DNA of 64,000 nucleotides from Akkermansia muciniphila (GCA_945898055.1 CAMDGV010000009.1:29232-93231), one strand, 5' to 3'. Positions 44,723-55,265 are shown, counted from the first letter of the stretch. Notes: generated by a model from the letters alone, not told the origin. Numbers and translations: made by a program.

Positions 44723-45493
44723 TCATCGCCCCCGACGCTGAGCTACCACCAGTAACTGCTCGCTAAAGAGCATCGCGGGATGAGAGAGCCAATGATTCAA
44801 AGCCTGCTCTGTCTGCTTTAAGATTGGATTACGTCGAGCATCCTTATCAACCGTCAGGCGGCAGGATAGCCAGACCAGCGGCCATAGTGGAGAAAGCAGG
44901 AGGGACTTTAGTTTGAGCTGGGTGAGTCCCAAGCGGCAAATCTCTAGACCTTCCCAGCCTAAGGCCGCATGGATCAACGGAAAGTCAACACAACCGATGT
45001 GAAAAGCATATCGATCAGCCGATGACTGATCCCAACCAACACGCCGGCGAATCAGCTTGTGCTTTGCGGTTAGGAAGAACTGAAGCCGAGAATGTAAGCG
45101 TTGTAAGTTTGGGGTACTAAAGACAAAGAAGCCGCCACTGCGCAGCACTCGAGACACTTCAGAAAGCACCAGAAAATGGGAATCAAGATGTTCAAGGACT
45201 TCGGTCATCAAAATCACATCAAATGAAGACTCTTGAAAAGGTAACGGTTTCCCAAGATCCACGCCGGTGGTGATCGGAAAAATTTCCAGCTTCCCTCGAT
45301 CTTCAATGATATAGTCGTCGGAACGGAAATGTGTCCCGCGCACTTGGCAACCCTCCGCTGCCAACTGAGAAAGCACTTCGCCCTCGCCACAACTCAGATC
45401 CAAAATAGAAAGGTTTGGAAAACCCGGTAACCGCCGGATTTCTCGGACCACAGCTTCGACAATAAACGGTTGAGGCATTAGTGGGTTGATCAA
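44723..45493 (-). CDS. Class I SAM-dependent methyltransferase
   Basis: 256 residues. The SAM-binding loop is LSILDLSCGEGEVLSQL, with acidic segments further along (DVILMTEVLEHLDSHFLVL) and post-I motif VLRSGGFFVFSTPN. This is the Methyltransf_11 type. Its location between a glycosyltransferase and a FkbM methyltransferase suggests envelope-sugar modification, although it is on the opposite strand. A C-terminal hydrophobic stretch (LLSPLWPLVWLS) may bind membrane. Confidence 0.85.
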   Translation of the reverse strand: MINPLMPQPFIVEAVVREIRRLPGFPNLSILDLSCGEGEVLSQLAAEGCQVRGTHFRSDDYIIEDRGKLEIFPITTGVDLGKPLPFQESSFDVILMTEVLEHLDSHFLVLSEVSRVLRSGGFFVFSTPNLQRLHSRLQFFLTAKHKLIRRRVGWDQSSADRYAFHIGCVDFPLIHAALGWEGLEICRLGLTQLKLKSLLLSPLWPLVWLSCRLTVDKDARRNPILKQTEQALNHWLSHPAMLFSEQLLVVAQRRGR

Positions 45494-45706
45494 GCACCAA
45501 CCAAGAGGGAAGGATCAATCTGAAACCGTTTCATTTTAGGGCCTCACCTGATCTAGGCGACATCTTCGCTGCTTCGAAAAGTCGATCAAGACCCAGCCAT
45601 TAGAGCGTCTGCCTGTAAATGAGACTCGTCCCGATCAGTCAAACATCCCCTGCCTTCGGTCATTCGAGGTTGATCAAACCTCTGAGACACGCGCAAACTC
45701 AGCTCG

Positions 45707-46684
45707 GTGAACGCCACTGTCCTTTCCAAGGTTCAAACTCTGCACGGAACGGAACTTCTCCGCGCCCTTCACAAATTTTTACCTCTTGGGCGTAAATATC
45801 ACCCGTTGTTCTCACTCTTTAACGGGCGTCGCGGTCTCGGTGGAATTCCCTTCGCTGGCGCTGAACTCGTTCATCCGCTCAAATGGAGTAAGGCTGCCGC
45901 TGGATTACTGCTCGACGGAGAAAACTGTGTTCCAGAGGTCTGTTTGCTTCCCAAACTTATTGAACCGATCGATGAAGGTATCCTCGTCGATGTCGGCGCG
46001 AATATCGGCATTTACCCGCTCCTTTTTCGACGTCATTCCTCACGACCGATTGTTGCTTATGAGCCTCAACCACTCTTGTTTCATCTGCTTGAAGCCTGCG
46101 TCCGCCACAATGCCCTAAAGTCAGTCACCTGTCGCAATGTCGCCTGTGGCAACTCGATCGGAGAGGTCCCCTTTTCTATCGGACTGAATGGCGAAGTTGC
46201 TACGGGATCTGCCATTGGAAAAGCAACGCGGCTTTCTGAAGTTGATTTTGAGAGGGCTATCCACGAAACCTACACAGGGCAGAAATCTGTGGTCGTACCC
46301 CTAACTACTTTAGATGCAGATTTGGGATCAGATCGAGTCTCCTTTCTTAAAGTGGATTGCGAGGGATTCGAATTTCAAATTCTCTCCGGAGCAGTCCATC
46401 TTCTCGAAAAACAACGTCCAACGCTTTTTATTGAAGTTCATCCCCTTGGATTAGAAAAGTTTGGGAGTTCGACGAAGGCCCTGATCGAACTTTTGGCTCC
46501 GCTCTACAACCTAGAGGGATGGGATTTTAACGAACGCCGCTTTGACTCTAAACTCCAGCGCAGTCTGCTCAAACATCGCCCCACCCAAGGGCGTCAATTT
46601 GATTCAATGAACACCTTCCTTGCCGCCGCTTCCAGAGAACCAAGGCCCACCCAACTGTATCTCATTGGTCGTCCTAGGCTTTAA
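45707..46684 (+). CDS. FkbM-family methyltransferase
   Basis: 325 residues, GTG start. The SAM motif is LVDVGANIGIYPLLF, followed by IVAYEPQPLLFHLLEACV; the family's C-terminal signature is SFLKVDCEGFEFQILSGA. FkbM proteins O-methylate sugars and lipids. The context (glycosyltransferase, RmlB/RmlD-type sugar enzymes) fits surface glycan decoration. It converges on rmuC with a 55-bp gap. Confidence 0.85.
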   Translation: MNATVLSKVQTLHGTELLRALHKFLPLGRKYHPLFSLFNGRRGLGGIPFAGAELVHPLKWSKAAAGLLLDGENCVPEVCLLPKLIEPIDEGILVDVGANIGIYPLLFRRHSSRPIVAYEPQPLLFHLLEACVRHNALKSVTCRNVACGNSIGEVPFSIGLNGEVATGSAIGKATRLSEVDFERAIHETYTGQKSVVVPLTTLDADLGSDRVSFLKVDCEGFEFQILSGAVHLLEKQRPTLFIEVHPLGLEKFGSSTKALIELLAPLYNLEGWDFNERRFDSKLQRSLLKHRPTQGRQFDSMNTFLAAASREPRPTQLYLIGRPRL

Positions 46685-46739
46685 CCTCCCTTACCAGCTG
46701 AGGGCATAATAACCGACAGAACCGTGCGAGTTGAGCATC

Positions 46740-48065
46740 CTAAATTTCGAGCTCGGTTGGAGGAGTCGGGATCGTCTTTTTTGCCTTTGCGCCGAGAGTC
46801 TTGAGTGCCTCAACTTGAGATAGAAGATTGCCCGGACCCGTCTTCAGTTTTCCCAAGGCGCCATCGTAGGTTTCTCTGAGTTTTAGGAGATGCTTGCCGA
46901 TTTCTTCAAGGTCAGCAAACAGGCCAACGAATTTGTCGTAGAGTTGGCCCCCACGAGTAGCAATGGCTTGAACGTTTTTCGTCTGACGATCTTGTTTCCA
47001 AAGAGTGGCAACCGTTTTTAAGGTGACAAGGAGGGTCGGCGCGGTGCAAAGAATGACCCTCCGCTCGAAGGCCCATTCGTAGAGAGTATGATCATTCTCC
47101 GCAGCAAGAATGAAAGCGGGTTCGAGTGGGACAAACATAAGAACATAATCCGGCGTAATGAATTTCCCTGTATCTTCGTATTGTTTAGCGCTGAGTTGTT
47201 CAACGTGAGTGCGCACGGCAGCAGCATGTTCGCGGGTGGCGGAAAGTCGGATTGTTTCATCAGTTGCGTTAACGGCGCGTTCATAAGCGACCAAAGACAC
47301 TTTAGAATCAATGACCAGGTGACGAGCGTCGGGCAGACGAAGAATGACATCTGGACGAAGACGTCGCCCATCATCGGTCGTGAGCGATTCTTGACTGAGG
47401 TAGTCTTGACCTTTGATCAGTCCCGCGGACTCTAAGAGGCGATCAAGGATAAGTTCTCCCCAAGCACCACGGCATTGTGCCTGACCCTTAAGAGCGGAGG
47501 TCAGGGCGTGCGCTTCGTCCGTAATTCGGGCATTGAGATGTCGCAGTTGTTCAATTTGCGCTTTAAGAGCCGACCGATCATCGCTCTCTGTCTTATAAAC
47601 GGTGTCGACGCGGGTACGGAAATCCTTGAGTTGTTCACGGAGCGGCAGAAGAAGAGCTTCGACTTGAACCTTATTGTGGTCGGTAAATTTGACGGATTTC
47701 TCCTCGAGTAATTTGGAAGCGACCGCTTGGAACTCGGTTTGGAGAGTCGCTTTTATTCTTTCGGCATCAGCGAGGTAGCGGGCGCCCATTATTTCCCGTT
47801 CATCGAACCGCAGTTGTTCGGCGGCGAGACGGGTCTTGAACTCGGCTTGGGTTGCTGCGAGATCCGAGCGAAGTTGCGCATTCAGATTAGAGAGTTGACT
47901 GAGATCAGAACGGGTGGCCAAGAGGTCGGCAGCCAGGCGAATTTGATCCTTCCGAGTTGCGGCCAAGTCAGCAGCAGCAGCAACCGCTTGACCGCGCAAG
48001 AAAACCCAAATAAAGGCGCCCGCGAGCGCGGCCGAAATCAGAGCGATAGCGGTGTTCAAAAGCAT
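46740..48065 (-). CDS. rmuC: DNA recombination protein RmuC
   Basis: 441 residues: an N-terminal membrane anchor (about 4-24, TAIALISAALAGAFIWVFL), a long coiled coil (about 30-130 and 135-185), and the RmuC nuclease-like domain with RGAWGELILDRLLESAGLIK, RPDVILRLPDARHLVIDSKV and VSLVAYERAVNATDE. RmuC limits inversions at short inverted repeats. The gene is divergent from the J-domain protein gene. The usual family features are all present. Confidence 0.93.
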   Translation of the reverse strand: MLLNTAIALISAALAGAFIWVFLRGQAVAAAADLAATRKDQIRLAADLLATRSDLSQLSNLNAQLRSDLAATQAEFKTRLAAEQLRFDEREIMGARYLADAERIKATLQTEFQAVASKLLEEKSVKFTDHNKVQVEALLLPLREQLKDFRTRVDTVYKTESDDRSALKAQIEQLRHLNARITDEAHALTSALKGQAQCRGAWGELILDRLLESAGLIKGQDYLSQESLTTDDGRRLRPDVILRLPDARHLVIDSKVSLVAYERAVNATDETIRLSATREHAAAVRTHVEQLSAKQYEDTGKFITPDYVLMFVPLEPAFILAAENDHTLYEWAFERRVILCTAPTLLVTLKTVATLWKQDRQTKNVQAIATRGGQLYDKFVGLFADLEEIGKHLLKLRETYDGALGKLKTGPGNLLSQVEALKTLGAKAKKTIPTPPTELEI

Positions 48066-48226
48066 ATTAAAATGTCACTCTTTACCCCTCATAAATCAAT
48101 GCTTGTTGAAAACTTTAAACGGATGAATTCAAGAGGCTTAAATCCTGTTTTAAGGGTGAGTGATCTGAATTCAAATTTAAGCAATTAGTGCTCGCTCTCG
48201 GCCTCGCCTTCGACCACTTAAGAGAA

Positions 48227-49390
48227 ATGGCAGTAAATCATCCCGACGACGTTGAACCCCGCCGAGAACATTTCGCGGCAACAAGCCTAATCGTCGTTGG
48301 CACTTCGAAAACGCCTCTCAGTAAAGCTCAGCAGTCCTTCAATCGACTGATCAAAAAAATCGAAAAACTGCACCAATCTATTCGAGATGAATCGGATCGA
48401 TTAAATGAGTTGATGGTCTTTTACACACTGAAATTGCATCCACTGAAGATGCAAATTTGTCAGGAAAGAAAGAATCTTGTTCGAGAACTCTCTCCCTTTC
48501 TTAAGTCCCGCGAGATTAGTGGACGCAAGCGGCGTGAGGCACTCGAACACATTATTTGCATGCAACTCGAGTGGATTTTCGACATGGAAGGGGAATTAAA
48601 GGACGTCGATCTCCAAGCTATTGCTGAAAAGATAGAAGAAAAAAAAGCAAAGCGTTATGCGAAGAACGAATCGCCCGAAGACTTGATAGAAATACTGGGC
48701 GGTTTTTTCAGTCAAGAATTTGAACAGGAGAGACTTCGATCGATGGGTGTTGACGTGGATTTATCGAAAAAGCCCAGTGAGATGTCTCCGGTTGAATTGG
48801 AGGCATTTCTAGCCTACGAAGAGTTTTGCACGCAAGAGGACGAACGTCTCCATTCGGAATCAGTGCCCAAAGCTAAGAAAAGTCCAGAAGAAGAAATACA
48901 GCAACGAGATCTAGGTAATCTTTATAAGCAACTAGCCAAACTCCTGCATCCTGACCTGGAGCAGGACCCTTCGTTACGCTTAGAAAAAGAAGAGTCAATG
49001 AAGTTGTTAACCATCGCCTACAAAAACCGTGATTTGCATGCTCTTCTCCGCTTGGAAATGGAATGGATTTACCGGCAAAAGGCAAATGTCGTCCAGTTTA
49101 CTGAAGAGAAGTTACGGGGATATAATCGACTCCTGAAGGATCAGGTCGAAGAACTTCAGGCTCAGGTTCGGGAAGTGTCGCAGCATCCACGGTTTGAGCC
49201 ACTGACTAAATATTGCTCCCCAGCATCGGGGTTTGATCAATTACACCCAAGTTTCATGATTAAAAAAACAGAAGAGGAATTAGCTTCCATCCGTTGGATT
49301 CTGCAAGAAGTCCAAGGCGAAAATCGATTGCAACGGATTCGGGATTTAATTATTCAATCCCTCTCTCCTCGAGGTTCATCTTGGGCCTAA
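48227..49390 (+). CDS. Charged coiled-coil protein with a C-terminal J-domain
   Basis: About 387 residues (ORF open from a GTG at 48188; ATG at 48227 chosen as a plausible start). The N-terminal about 220 residues are highly charged and helical (RKNLVRELSPFLKSREISGR, EKIEEKKAKRYAKNE). The J-domain lies near residues 235-285: NLYKQLAKLLHPDLEQDPSL has the HPD tripeptide, followed by KLLTIAYKNRDLHALLRLE. A coiled coil follows (LKDQVEELQAQVREV). A J-domain recruits and activates an Hsp70; no Hsp70 or other chaperone is adjacent. The client-binding half is not recognised. Confidence 0.8.
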   Translation: MAVNHPDDVEPRREHFAATSLIVVGTSKTPLSKAQQSFNRLIKKIEKLHQSIRDESDRLNELMVFYTLKLHPLKMQICQERKNLVRELSPFLKSREISGRKRREALEHIICMQLEWIFDMEGELKDVDLQAIAEKIEEKKAKRYAKNESPEDLIEILGGFFSQEFEQERLRSMGVDVDLSKKPSEMSPVELEAFLAYEEFCTQEDERLHSESVPKAKKSPEEEIQQRDLGNLYKQLAKLLHPDLEQDPSLRLEKEESMKLLTIAYKNRDLHALLRLEMEWIYRQKANVVQFTEEKLRGYNRLLKDQVEELQAQVREVSQHPRFEPLTKYCSPASGFDQLHPSFMIKKTEEELASIRWILQEVQGENRLQRIRDLIIQSLSPRGSSWA

Positions 49391-49553
49391 GATCATAAAA
49401 CCAGCCGACGAAAGCCTCTCTCTGAGGGTTCCTTTCAGAAAATTACCGCACCCTTTGGAGGGTCTGTTCTTTCGAAGTTTATCAAGGGATTCCTCTCGAT
49501 TGTGACGAGTGAAGTGGCTAGAATTTTTCTATTTGAACCCTATTGTTTCGTCA

Positions 49554-50513
49554 ATGATTTTGCTTCTAGGGGGAACCGGATATATCGGGCAGGCATTTCT
49601 CAGTGAATTGACTTCACGTAGAATTCCTTTCCACGCGGTAAGCCGGTCCGAAGTTGACTACACCTGTTTTCCGATCCTGCGGGAATTGATCCGATCCCTT
49701 AAACCTTCCTTCCTCATCAACTGTGCCGGGTACACAGGGAAGCCAAATGTGGATGCCTGTGAATCAGCCAAAGCAGACACCTTGGCGGGCAACTCTCTCT
49801 TTCCTCAGACTCTTGCTCACGCCTGCGAGGTTGAAGGTCTTACTTGGGGACATGTCTCTTCCGGTTGCATTTTTTCGGGTGCTAAAATTCGCTTAGCCAA
49901 CGGTTCAATCGTCGTCGAAAAGGACATGAGCCGTGGTGATCTGCGTCATCTTGCGGAGACCCAACCTGAGTCGATTATGGGTTACACAGAATTGGATACG
50001 CCTAACTTCACTTTTCGAGATAGCCCCTGCAGTTTTTATTCTGGAACAAAAGCCTTGGGCGAAGAAGTTCTGGCTCGAAGTTCGTCCTGTTACATCTGGC
50101 GCCTGCGGATTCCTTTTGATGCCGAGGAGAGCCCTAGAAACTACCTTAGAAAGGTGCAGCGATACGCCAAAGTTTACGACAATTTGAACTCCATTTCGCA
50201 TCGAGGTGATTTTGCTAAAGCCTGTCTGGATCTTTGGCAAATGAGAGCACCGACGGGTTTATATAATGTCACCAATCCGGGGTGGATCACAACCCGTCAG
50301 GTCGTTCAACGAATCACTACAATCCTGAAACTCTCTAGGGGCTTTGAGTATTGGGAAAGTGATGAGGCTTTTTATCAAACTGCCGCTATCACGCCACGTT
50401 CTAATTGTATACTCGATACCACAAAATTACGACTCACAGGGGTTAAACTACGTTCCGTCCAAGACGCTTTGGACGACTCACTTCGGTGTTGGAAAACGAC
50501 CTCAACCGCCTAG
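49554..50513 (+). CDS. SDR NAD(P)-dependent reductase (RmlD-like)
   Basis: 319 residues. NAD(P)-binding ILLLGGTGYIGQAFLSEL, then VSRSEVDYT, the segment FLINCAGYTGKPNVDACESA, and the active-site YxxxK in CSFYSGTKALGEEVL. The layout is that of dTDP-4-dehydrorhamnose reductase, but the Tyr context and C-terminal region differ enough that it may be another nucleotide-sugar reductase. ATG at 49554 gives the Rossmann start directly; an upstream GTG at 49509 would add 15 residues. It precedes rmlB by 29 bp on the same strand. Confidence 0.8.
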   Translation: MILLLGGTGYIGQAFLSELTSRRIPFHAVSRSEVDYTCFPILRELIRSLKPSFLINCAGYTGKPNVDACESAKADTLAGNSLFPQTLAHACEVEGLTWGHVSSGCIFSGAKIRLANGSIVVEKDMSRGDLRHLAETQPESIMGYTELDTPNFTFRDSPCSFYSGTKALGEEVLARSSSCYIWRLRIPFDAEESPRNYLRKVQRYAKVYDNLNSISHRGDFAKACLDLWQMRAPTGLYNVTNPGWITTRQVVQRITTILKLSRGFEYWESDEAFYQTAAITPRSNCILDTTKLRLTGVKLRSVQDALDDSLRCWKTTSTA

Positions 50514-50542
50514 CAACAACTTCTCTCAATTAATTTATCGCA

Positions 50543-51595
50543 ATGACTCTTCTAGTTACCGGGGGTGCCGGCTTTATTGGTTCCAACTTAATTTCGCAAG
50601 TCATCGATCACCCCTCAGTTCTTCGTTTGGTTAATCTAGATTGCCTCACTTACGCAGGGCGTTTAGAAAATCTAAGGTCCGTCGAGGCTCATCCTAAATA
50701 CCGTTTCGAACAGGTTGATTTACGAGATCGATCCTCCGTTCACCGGGTGATTCGCGAGCACGGAATCACCCATGTTATGCACTTGGCAGCGGAATCGCAT
50801 GTCGACCGATCAATCAGTAACCCGGGTGATTTTATTACCACTAATATCAACGGAACTTTTAATTTATTGGAAGCCTGCCGGATCGAATGGCTCAAGTCAG
50901 GGGCAGTTCCTCAAAACCCTTCCGAACGCGTTCGATTTCTCCATGTCTCAACAGATGAAGTTTATGGCTCTCTAGGGGCGACTGGCTTGTTCACCGAGTC
51001 GACACCTTATGCACCTAATTCTCCTTACTCAGCCAGCAAAGCATCGAGTGATTTATTGGTCCGTGCCTATTTCCATACCTACGGACTGCCTGTCGTTACT
51101 TCTAATTGTTCCAATAACTATGGGCCTCATCAGTTTCCGGAAAAACTGATACCGGTGGTCATCCTTAAGGTGCTTCAGAGAAAACAGGTCCCAGTCTATG
51201 GCGATGGCTTAAATATCCGCGACTGGCTTTATGTGGAAGATCATGCCCATGCCTTGTGGACTGTGCTCAACCAAGGGGTTGTCGGTGAAGTCTACAACAT
51301 CGGAGGTCATAACGAATGGGCGAACATTCATATCGTGGAACGTATCTGTGATCTGATCGACGAAATGCGGCCTGATCTGGGAGGTGGATCGCGTTCTTTG
51401 ATTTCATTTGTCACCGATCGCCCCGGACACGATCGTCGCTATGCGATTGATGCTTCCAAAATTCAAGCCGATTTAGGCTGGGTTCCAGCCCACACCTTCG
51501 AAACCGGTATCCGAGCAACGGTCCGCTGGTACCTTGATCATCCAGAATGGGTCGCAGCAGTAGCAAAACCATCGCCGTCCCATACCCTTGACTGA
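50543..51595 (+). CDS. rmlB: dTDP-glucose 4,6-dehydratase
   Basis: 350 residues, catalysing the second step of dTDP-rhamnose synthesis. Very strong family match: [34 protein letters not shown], active-site [25 protein letters not shown] (YxxxK), and [13 protein letters not shown], then [15 protein letters not shown]. No rmlA or rmlC is in the window; the RmlD-like gene is just upstream. It likely supplies a deoxysugar for surface polysaccharide. Confidence 0.97.
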   Translation: MTLLVTGGAGFIGSNLISQVIDHPSVLRLVNLDCLTYAGRLENLRSVEAHPKYRFEQVDLRDRSSVHRVIREHGITHVMHLAAESHVDRSISNPGDFITTNINGTFNLLEACRIEWLKSGAVPQNPSERVRFLHVSTDEVYGSLGATGLFTESTPYAPNSPYSASKASSDLLVRAYFHTYGLPVVTSNCSNNYGPHQFPEKLIPVVILKVLQRKQVPVYGDGLNIRDWLYVEDHAHALWTVLNQGVVGEVYNIGGHNEWANIHIVERICDLIDEMRPDLGGGSRSLISFVTDRPGHDRRYAIDASKIQADLGWVPAHTFETGIRATVRWYLDHPEWVAAVAKPSPSHTLD

Positions 51596-51822
51596 ATTTA
51601 CCTCAACCCACGGTTGGAAGGTTGTGCGCCAGAGCTAACTGTTACCCGACGAGGAAGGTTTCTCTTCGTAAGCCTTCGGGCAATCTCTTGCAAAACTTGT
51701 CCTTTTGCTTTTCGATCAAGCCCTCACGAAGGTTGTTTGACTTCTTGGTTTAAAAACTTCGCTCCACCTTGTGGTAGAGCCAACCACTTTCCTTCTTTGT
51801 AACGCTTAGTGAATCACCGCCA

Positions 51823-53850
51823 GTGAATCGCATCCGACTCTTGCCTGAACAGGTCGCAAATCAGATCGCTGCTGGCGAAGTGGTTGAACGTCCCGCGAGC
51901 GTGGTTAAGGAACTTGTCGAAAATGCACTCGATGCCGGTTCTTCTCGCATCACTGTCGAAATCGGAGCGGGCGGACGCAGTCTAATCCGGGTCGTTGACG
52001 ATGGATTCGGCATGAGCAAAGACGATGCCCTTCTTTGCCTTGAACGTCATGCCACTTCCAAAATACGTCTAGCAGAGGATCTCTCGTTCCTAGCGACGAT
52101 GGGGTTCAGGGGGGAAGCTATCCCTAGCATCGCCAGCGTTAGTCGATTTGTCCTCACCACACGTGAACGAGGCGAGCCATCCGGTGAGGGTTGCCGAATT
52201 ATTATCAATGGCGGAAAGATAACCGAAGTCATCGCTGCTGCGTCTCCACCAGGAACTTCAGTTGAAGTTAGGCAGCTCTTTTTTAATCTGCCTGCTCGCA
52301 GAAAATTTCTTCGCGCCGAGGAAACTGAACGCGCCCATATTCAACAATACCTCGTGCTCGCGGCACTCGCTTGGCCTCAGATTGGCTTCACCTTTATCAC
52401 CGACGGACGTATTGGTTGGCAGTTACCACCCGTTGCTTGGACTAGCTCGACGGAACGATCCGCCGCACTTCGCGAACGTCTTCGTCAATTGCATGGAGGC
52501 GACACACCCCTTCTCGAAGTCGAGTTTTCCGCCAATATCGAGGAATCTCCGGAGTTAACGAACGAAAAGAATTCTCTCCTACTCCGAGACCGTGGGCGCT
52601 TGGCAAGCTTCCGAGTCTGGGGTTTCGTGGGGGCACCAGGCGTCTCCCGAGGCAATCGCAATGAACAACATGTTTTCGTCAACCAACGACCGGTTGAAAA
52701 CCGAGGGCTAAACCTGGCGCTGATCGAAGGCTATCATACGGCTCTTATGCGGGGTAGATATCCAGTTTGCTGCGTTTTTCTTGAAATCGATCCGTCCGCT
52801 GTCGATGTCAATGTTCACCCTCAAAAACGAGAGGTACGCTTCCGGGAAGAAACTGCGGTGCGCCGTTTGACCGCTACAGCGATTCGCGAAACGCTTCTCC
52901 GATTTCATTCCAACAGCAGCACCCCCCCCGCAGCACCCGAGATATCTGAATTTCTGATTCCGGAATTGCAGCCCAGTCTGACTTCACTCGAAGTGGTCCC
53001 TGAGCTCTTCTTGAGCTTAAATCCGTCCGTTCTTACTCCTTCAGCACCTTCGCAAAACCTTCCAAACGCATCCTGTCCTGTCTTAGATCCCCAAAAGCCT
53101 GCCCCCCTGCTTCACCCCCTTCCCAGCAAAGAGAGGCTATCACCGGAACATTCCCGCTCGACGCTCTCCGTCCAAAACACTCCATTAGTCAACAGGCCCG
53201 ATCAAAGCTCAAGTCAAGCTGTCCCCCATTTCATCGGTGCAACGGGTGCAGGCATCCCACTTTTAAGAGTTCCTTTGAGACTCATCGGGGTTATCGGACG
53301 ACTCTACCTGATTCTCGAATCCGATCGAGGCCTCGTCTTAATGGACCAGCATGCCGCCCATGAACGTGTGCTGTTTGAACAAATGCTGCAACGCCTCGAA
53401 TCAGGTACTCACTGCCCGTCTCAACGACTTCTTCTCCCTGAAACTGTCGAACTTTCCGCCAAAGACGCCGAATTCATCCGCAGAAATCAAGAGACTCTCG
53501 CCCGCCTCGGAATCGGCCTCAGTGAATTTGGGGACAGAACCTTTCTGCTCGACGCTCTTCCTCCTTTCATTCGAGGTGGCAACCCCAAACAATTTACCCT
53601 TAGCTTAATTGATGATCTCCAAGCCTCTGGTAGCAGTGTAAATTCTCTCAGAATAGGGGAAGACGTTATTGCTAAAACAGTCTGTCGGCACGCAGTGAAG
53701 GCGAACGATCCTTTAAGTGGTCCCGAATTGGAAAATTTAGTGAATGATCTCCGCCGCTGTTCGATGCCTTATACCTGTCCCCATGGACGACCGACGCTGA
53801 TCGAGATGAACTGGAGAGATCTAGAAAAACGTTTCGGACGAACCGGATAA
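51823..53850 (+). CDS. mutL: DNA mismatch repair protein MutL
   Basis: 675 residues, GTG start. The N-terminal GHKL ATPase has IAAGEVVERPASVVKELVEN, DDGFGMS, and ERHATSKI with TMGFRGEAIPSIASV. A proline-rich linker (about residues 355-480) precedes the C-terminal dimerisation/endonuclease domain with DQHAAHERVLFEQM (about 508), CRHAVKAND and CPHGRPTLIEMNW. The endonuclease motif implies the type found in bacteria lacking MutH. It converges on the glycosylphosphotransferase with a 10-bp gap. Confidence 0.97.
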   Translation: MNRIRLLPEQVANQIAAGEVVERPASVVKELVENALDAGSSRITVEIGAGGRSLIRVVDDGFGMSKDDALLCLERHATSKIRLAEDLSFLATMGFRGEAIPSIASVSRFVLTTRERGEPSGEGCRIIINGGKITEVIAAASPPGTSVEVRQLFFNLPARRKFLRAEETERAHIQQYLVLAALAWPQIGFTFITDGRIGWQLPPVAWTSSTERSAALRERLRQLHGGDTPLLEVEFSANIEESPELTNEKNSLLLRDRGRLASFRVWGFVGAPGVSRGNRNEQHVFVNQRPVENRGLNLALIEGYHTALMRGRYPVCCVFLEIDPSAVDVNVHPQKREVRFREETAVRRLTATAIRETLLRFHSNSSTPPAAPEISEFLIPELQPSLTSLEVVPELFLSLNPSVLTPSAPSQNLPNASCPVLDPQKPAPLLHPLPSKERLSPEHSRSTLSVQNTPLVNRPDQSSSQAVPHFIGATGAGIPLLRVPLRLIGVIGRLYLILESDRGLVLMDQHAAHERVLFEQMLQRLESGTHCPSQRLLLPETVELSAKDAEFIRRNQETLARLGIGLSEFGDRTFLLDALPPFIRGGNPKQFTLSLIDDLQASGSSVNSLRIGEDVIAKTVCRHAVKANDPLSGPELENLVNDLRRCSMPYTCPHGRPTLIEMNWRDLEKRFGRTG

Positions 53851-53860
53851 GCCGATCACT

Positions 53861-55243
53861 TTACTTAGCGCCGGCTCCGCTAAAGACCGCTGGAATAGTC
53901 CTAAACAGGATCCGGATATCGAGCCATAAAGACCAGTTGTCGATATATTCAAGGTCGAGTCGGACCCATTCCTCAAAGTCTCGAACGTTACTCCGGCCAC
54001 TGACTTGCCACAGGCAGGTGAGGCCAGGCTTCACGCTTAAGCGGCGGCGATGAGCCAAATCATCAAAGCGCGCAACCTCATCGACGGGTAGCGGACGTGG
54101 CCCAACAAGACTCATTTCACCTCGAAAAATATTCCATAACTGAGGGAGTTCATCGATCGACCACTTTCGCAGAAAACGACCGACTGGCGTTACTCGAGGA
54201 TCATTGGTCACCTTGAAAACGGGACCAGTCATCTCGTTGAGAAATTCCAATTCCTGCTTTAACTGTTCTGCGTTGGAAACCATCGTGCGAAATTTAAACA
54301 TCGAGAAAGGGTGCCCGTTTAATCCCGCGCGGCGTTGGCGAAACAGCACTGGGCCGGGTGAGGTCAATTTTACAGCTAAAACCGCCAAAAGCATCAATGG
54401 CGAGGTCACAATCAACAACGTCAGCGAACCAAGAAAATCAATGGCCCCTTTAGCTAAAGATTCCCACGTGGGTTCAGGTCCGGTCCGAAAGACCAACAAG
54501 GGTTGTCCAGCAAATTCGTCCACACTAATCTGAGACAAGCGCGTTTGAAAAATATCCGCATGCATCCAGACTTCAACGCCCTCCAGTTCGCAAATCTGAA
54601 TGATTTTTTCAATCTGCCCAAACAGGAGTTGGCGAGGTGCCACCATCACCGAATTAGCCGCATGTTCATGAAGCAAATTCGCCAATTCATCTAACCCCTT
54701 GTCAATCGGATCCATCTGAGCCACCACATCGATATCGCTACCCGCATTCAGTCGAAGAATGTTTCCCAAGCGATCTAACCCCCGCTGATTGCCTAAAAGA
54801 ATCACTCGACGGCGTGCTCTCTGGTTGCCCAAACGGGATCGGGTCCAAAATCGAACCAATTCCTCCTTTGCGATCATCGCAATCACCACAAAGGGCAGGA
54901 ATAAGCTCACTACCCCCCGTGCGAGTTCCTGTTTCAGAAGGAACATCGCCACAATGATCATCAGCGAGACCCACCCCGAAGCTCTGAGAATCTGCGACAA
55001 GGCCATGCGCCGAGATGCCAACAGGGGGCGCCGATAAAACCCCTGTAGATCAAGTAAAGGCGGCGCTAATGGAACCACCACCATCAGGATCCACTGCAAT
55101 TGTTCAAACGGCACAATTACTCCCGCAGTGTCAATCTGGGGCAGTGATCGAATAAAATGAGCCAGCCAAAACATCGAGCCATATAGAACGGCGTCGATGA
55201 AAGCGTTGATCTTAGATTGTATTTGGCGCTGGCGGAGCAGCAT
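53861..55243 (-). CDS. Exopolysaccharide polyprenyl glycosylphosphotransferase
   Basis: About 460 residues from the internal ATG at 55243 (MLLRQRQIQSK), or 479 from 55300. It is an initiating sugar-1-phosphate transferase of the WbaP/WcaJ type, loading undecaprenyl phosphate for polysaccharide synthesis. It has four to five N-terminal membrane helices, a CoA-binding-like domain (RRRVILLGNQRGLDRLGNIL) and the C-terminal catalytic domain with SMFKFRTMVSNAEQLKQEL, KWSIDELPQLWNIFRGEMSL and GPRPLPVDE. The 5' end of the longer form (MDQICRLSCRSP) is part of a 36-nt repeat found again at 55599-55634, which argues for the internal start. Confidence 0.9.
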   Translation of the reverse strand: MLLRQRQIQSKINAFIDAVLYGSMFWLAHFIRSLPQIDTAGVIVPFEQLQWILMVVVPLAPPLLDLQGFYRRPLLASRRMALSQILRASGWVSLMIIVAMFLLKQELARGVVSLFLPFVVIAMIAKEELVRFWTRSRLGNQRARRRVILLGNQRGLDRLGNILRLNAGSDIDVVAQMDPIDKGLDELANLLHEHAANSVMVAPRQLLFGQIEKIIQICELEGVEVWMHADIFQTRLSQISVDEFAGQPLLVFRTGPEPTWESLAKGAIDFLGSLTLLIVTSPLMLLAVLAVKLTSPGPVLFRQRRAGLNGHPFSMFKFRTMVSNAEQLKQELEFLNEMTGPVFKVTNDPRVTPVGRFLRKWSIDELPQLWNIFRGEMSLVGPRPLPVDEVARFDDLAHRRRLSVKPGLTCLWQVSGRSNVRDFEEWVRLDLEYIDNWSLWLDIRILFRTIPAVFSGAGAK

Positions 55244-55265
55244 TTTATTTGGTTCGGAGGTTAAA

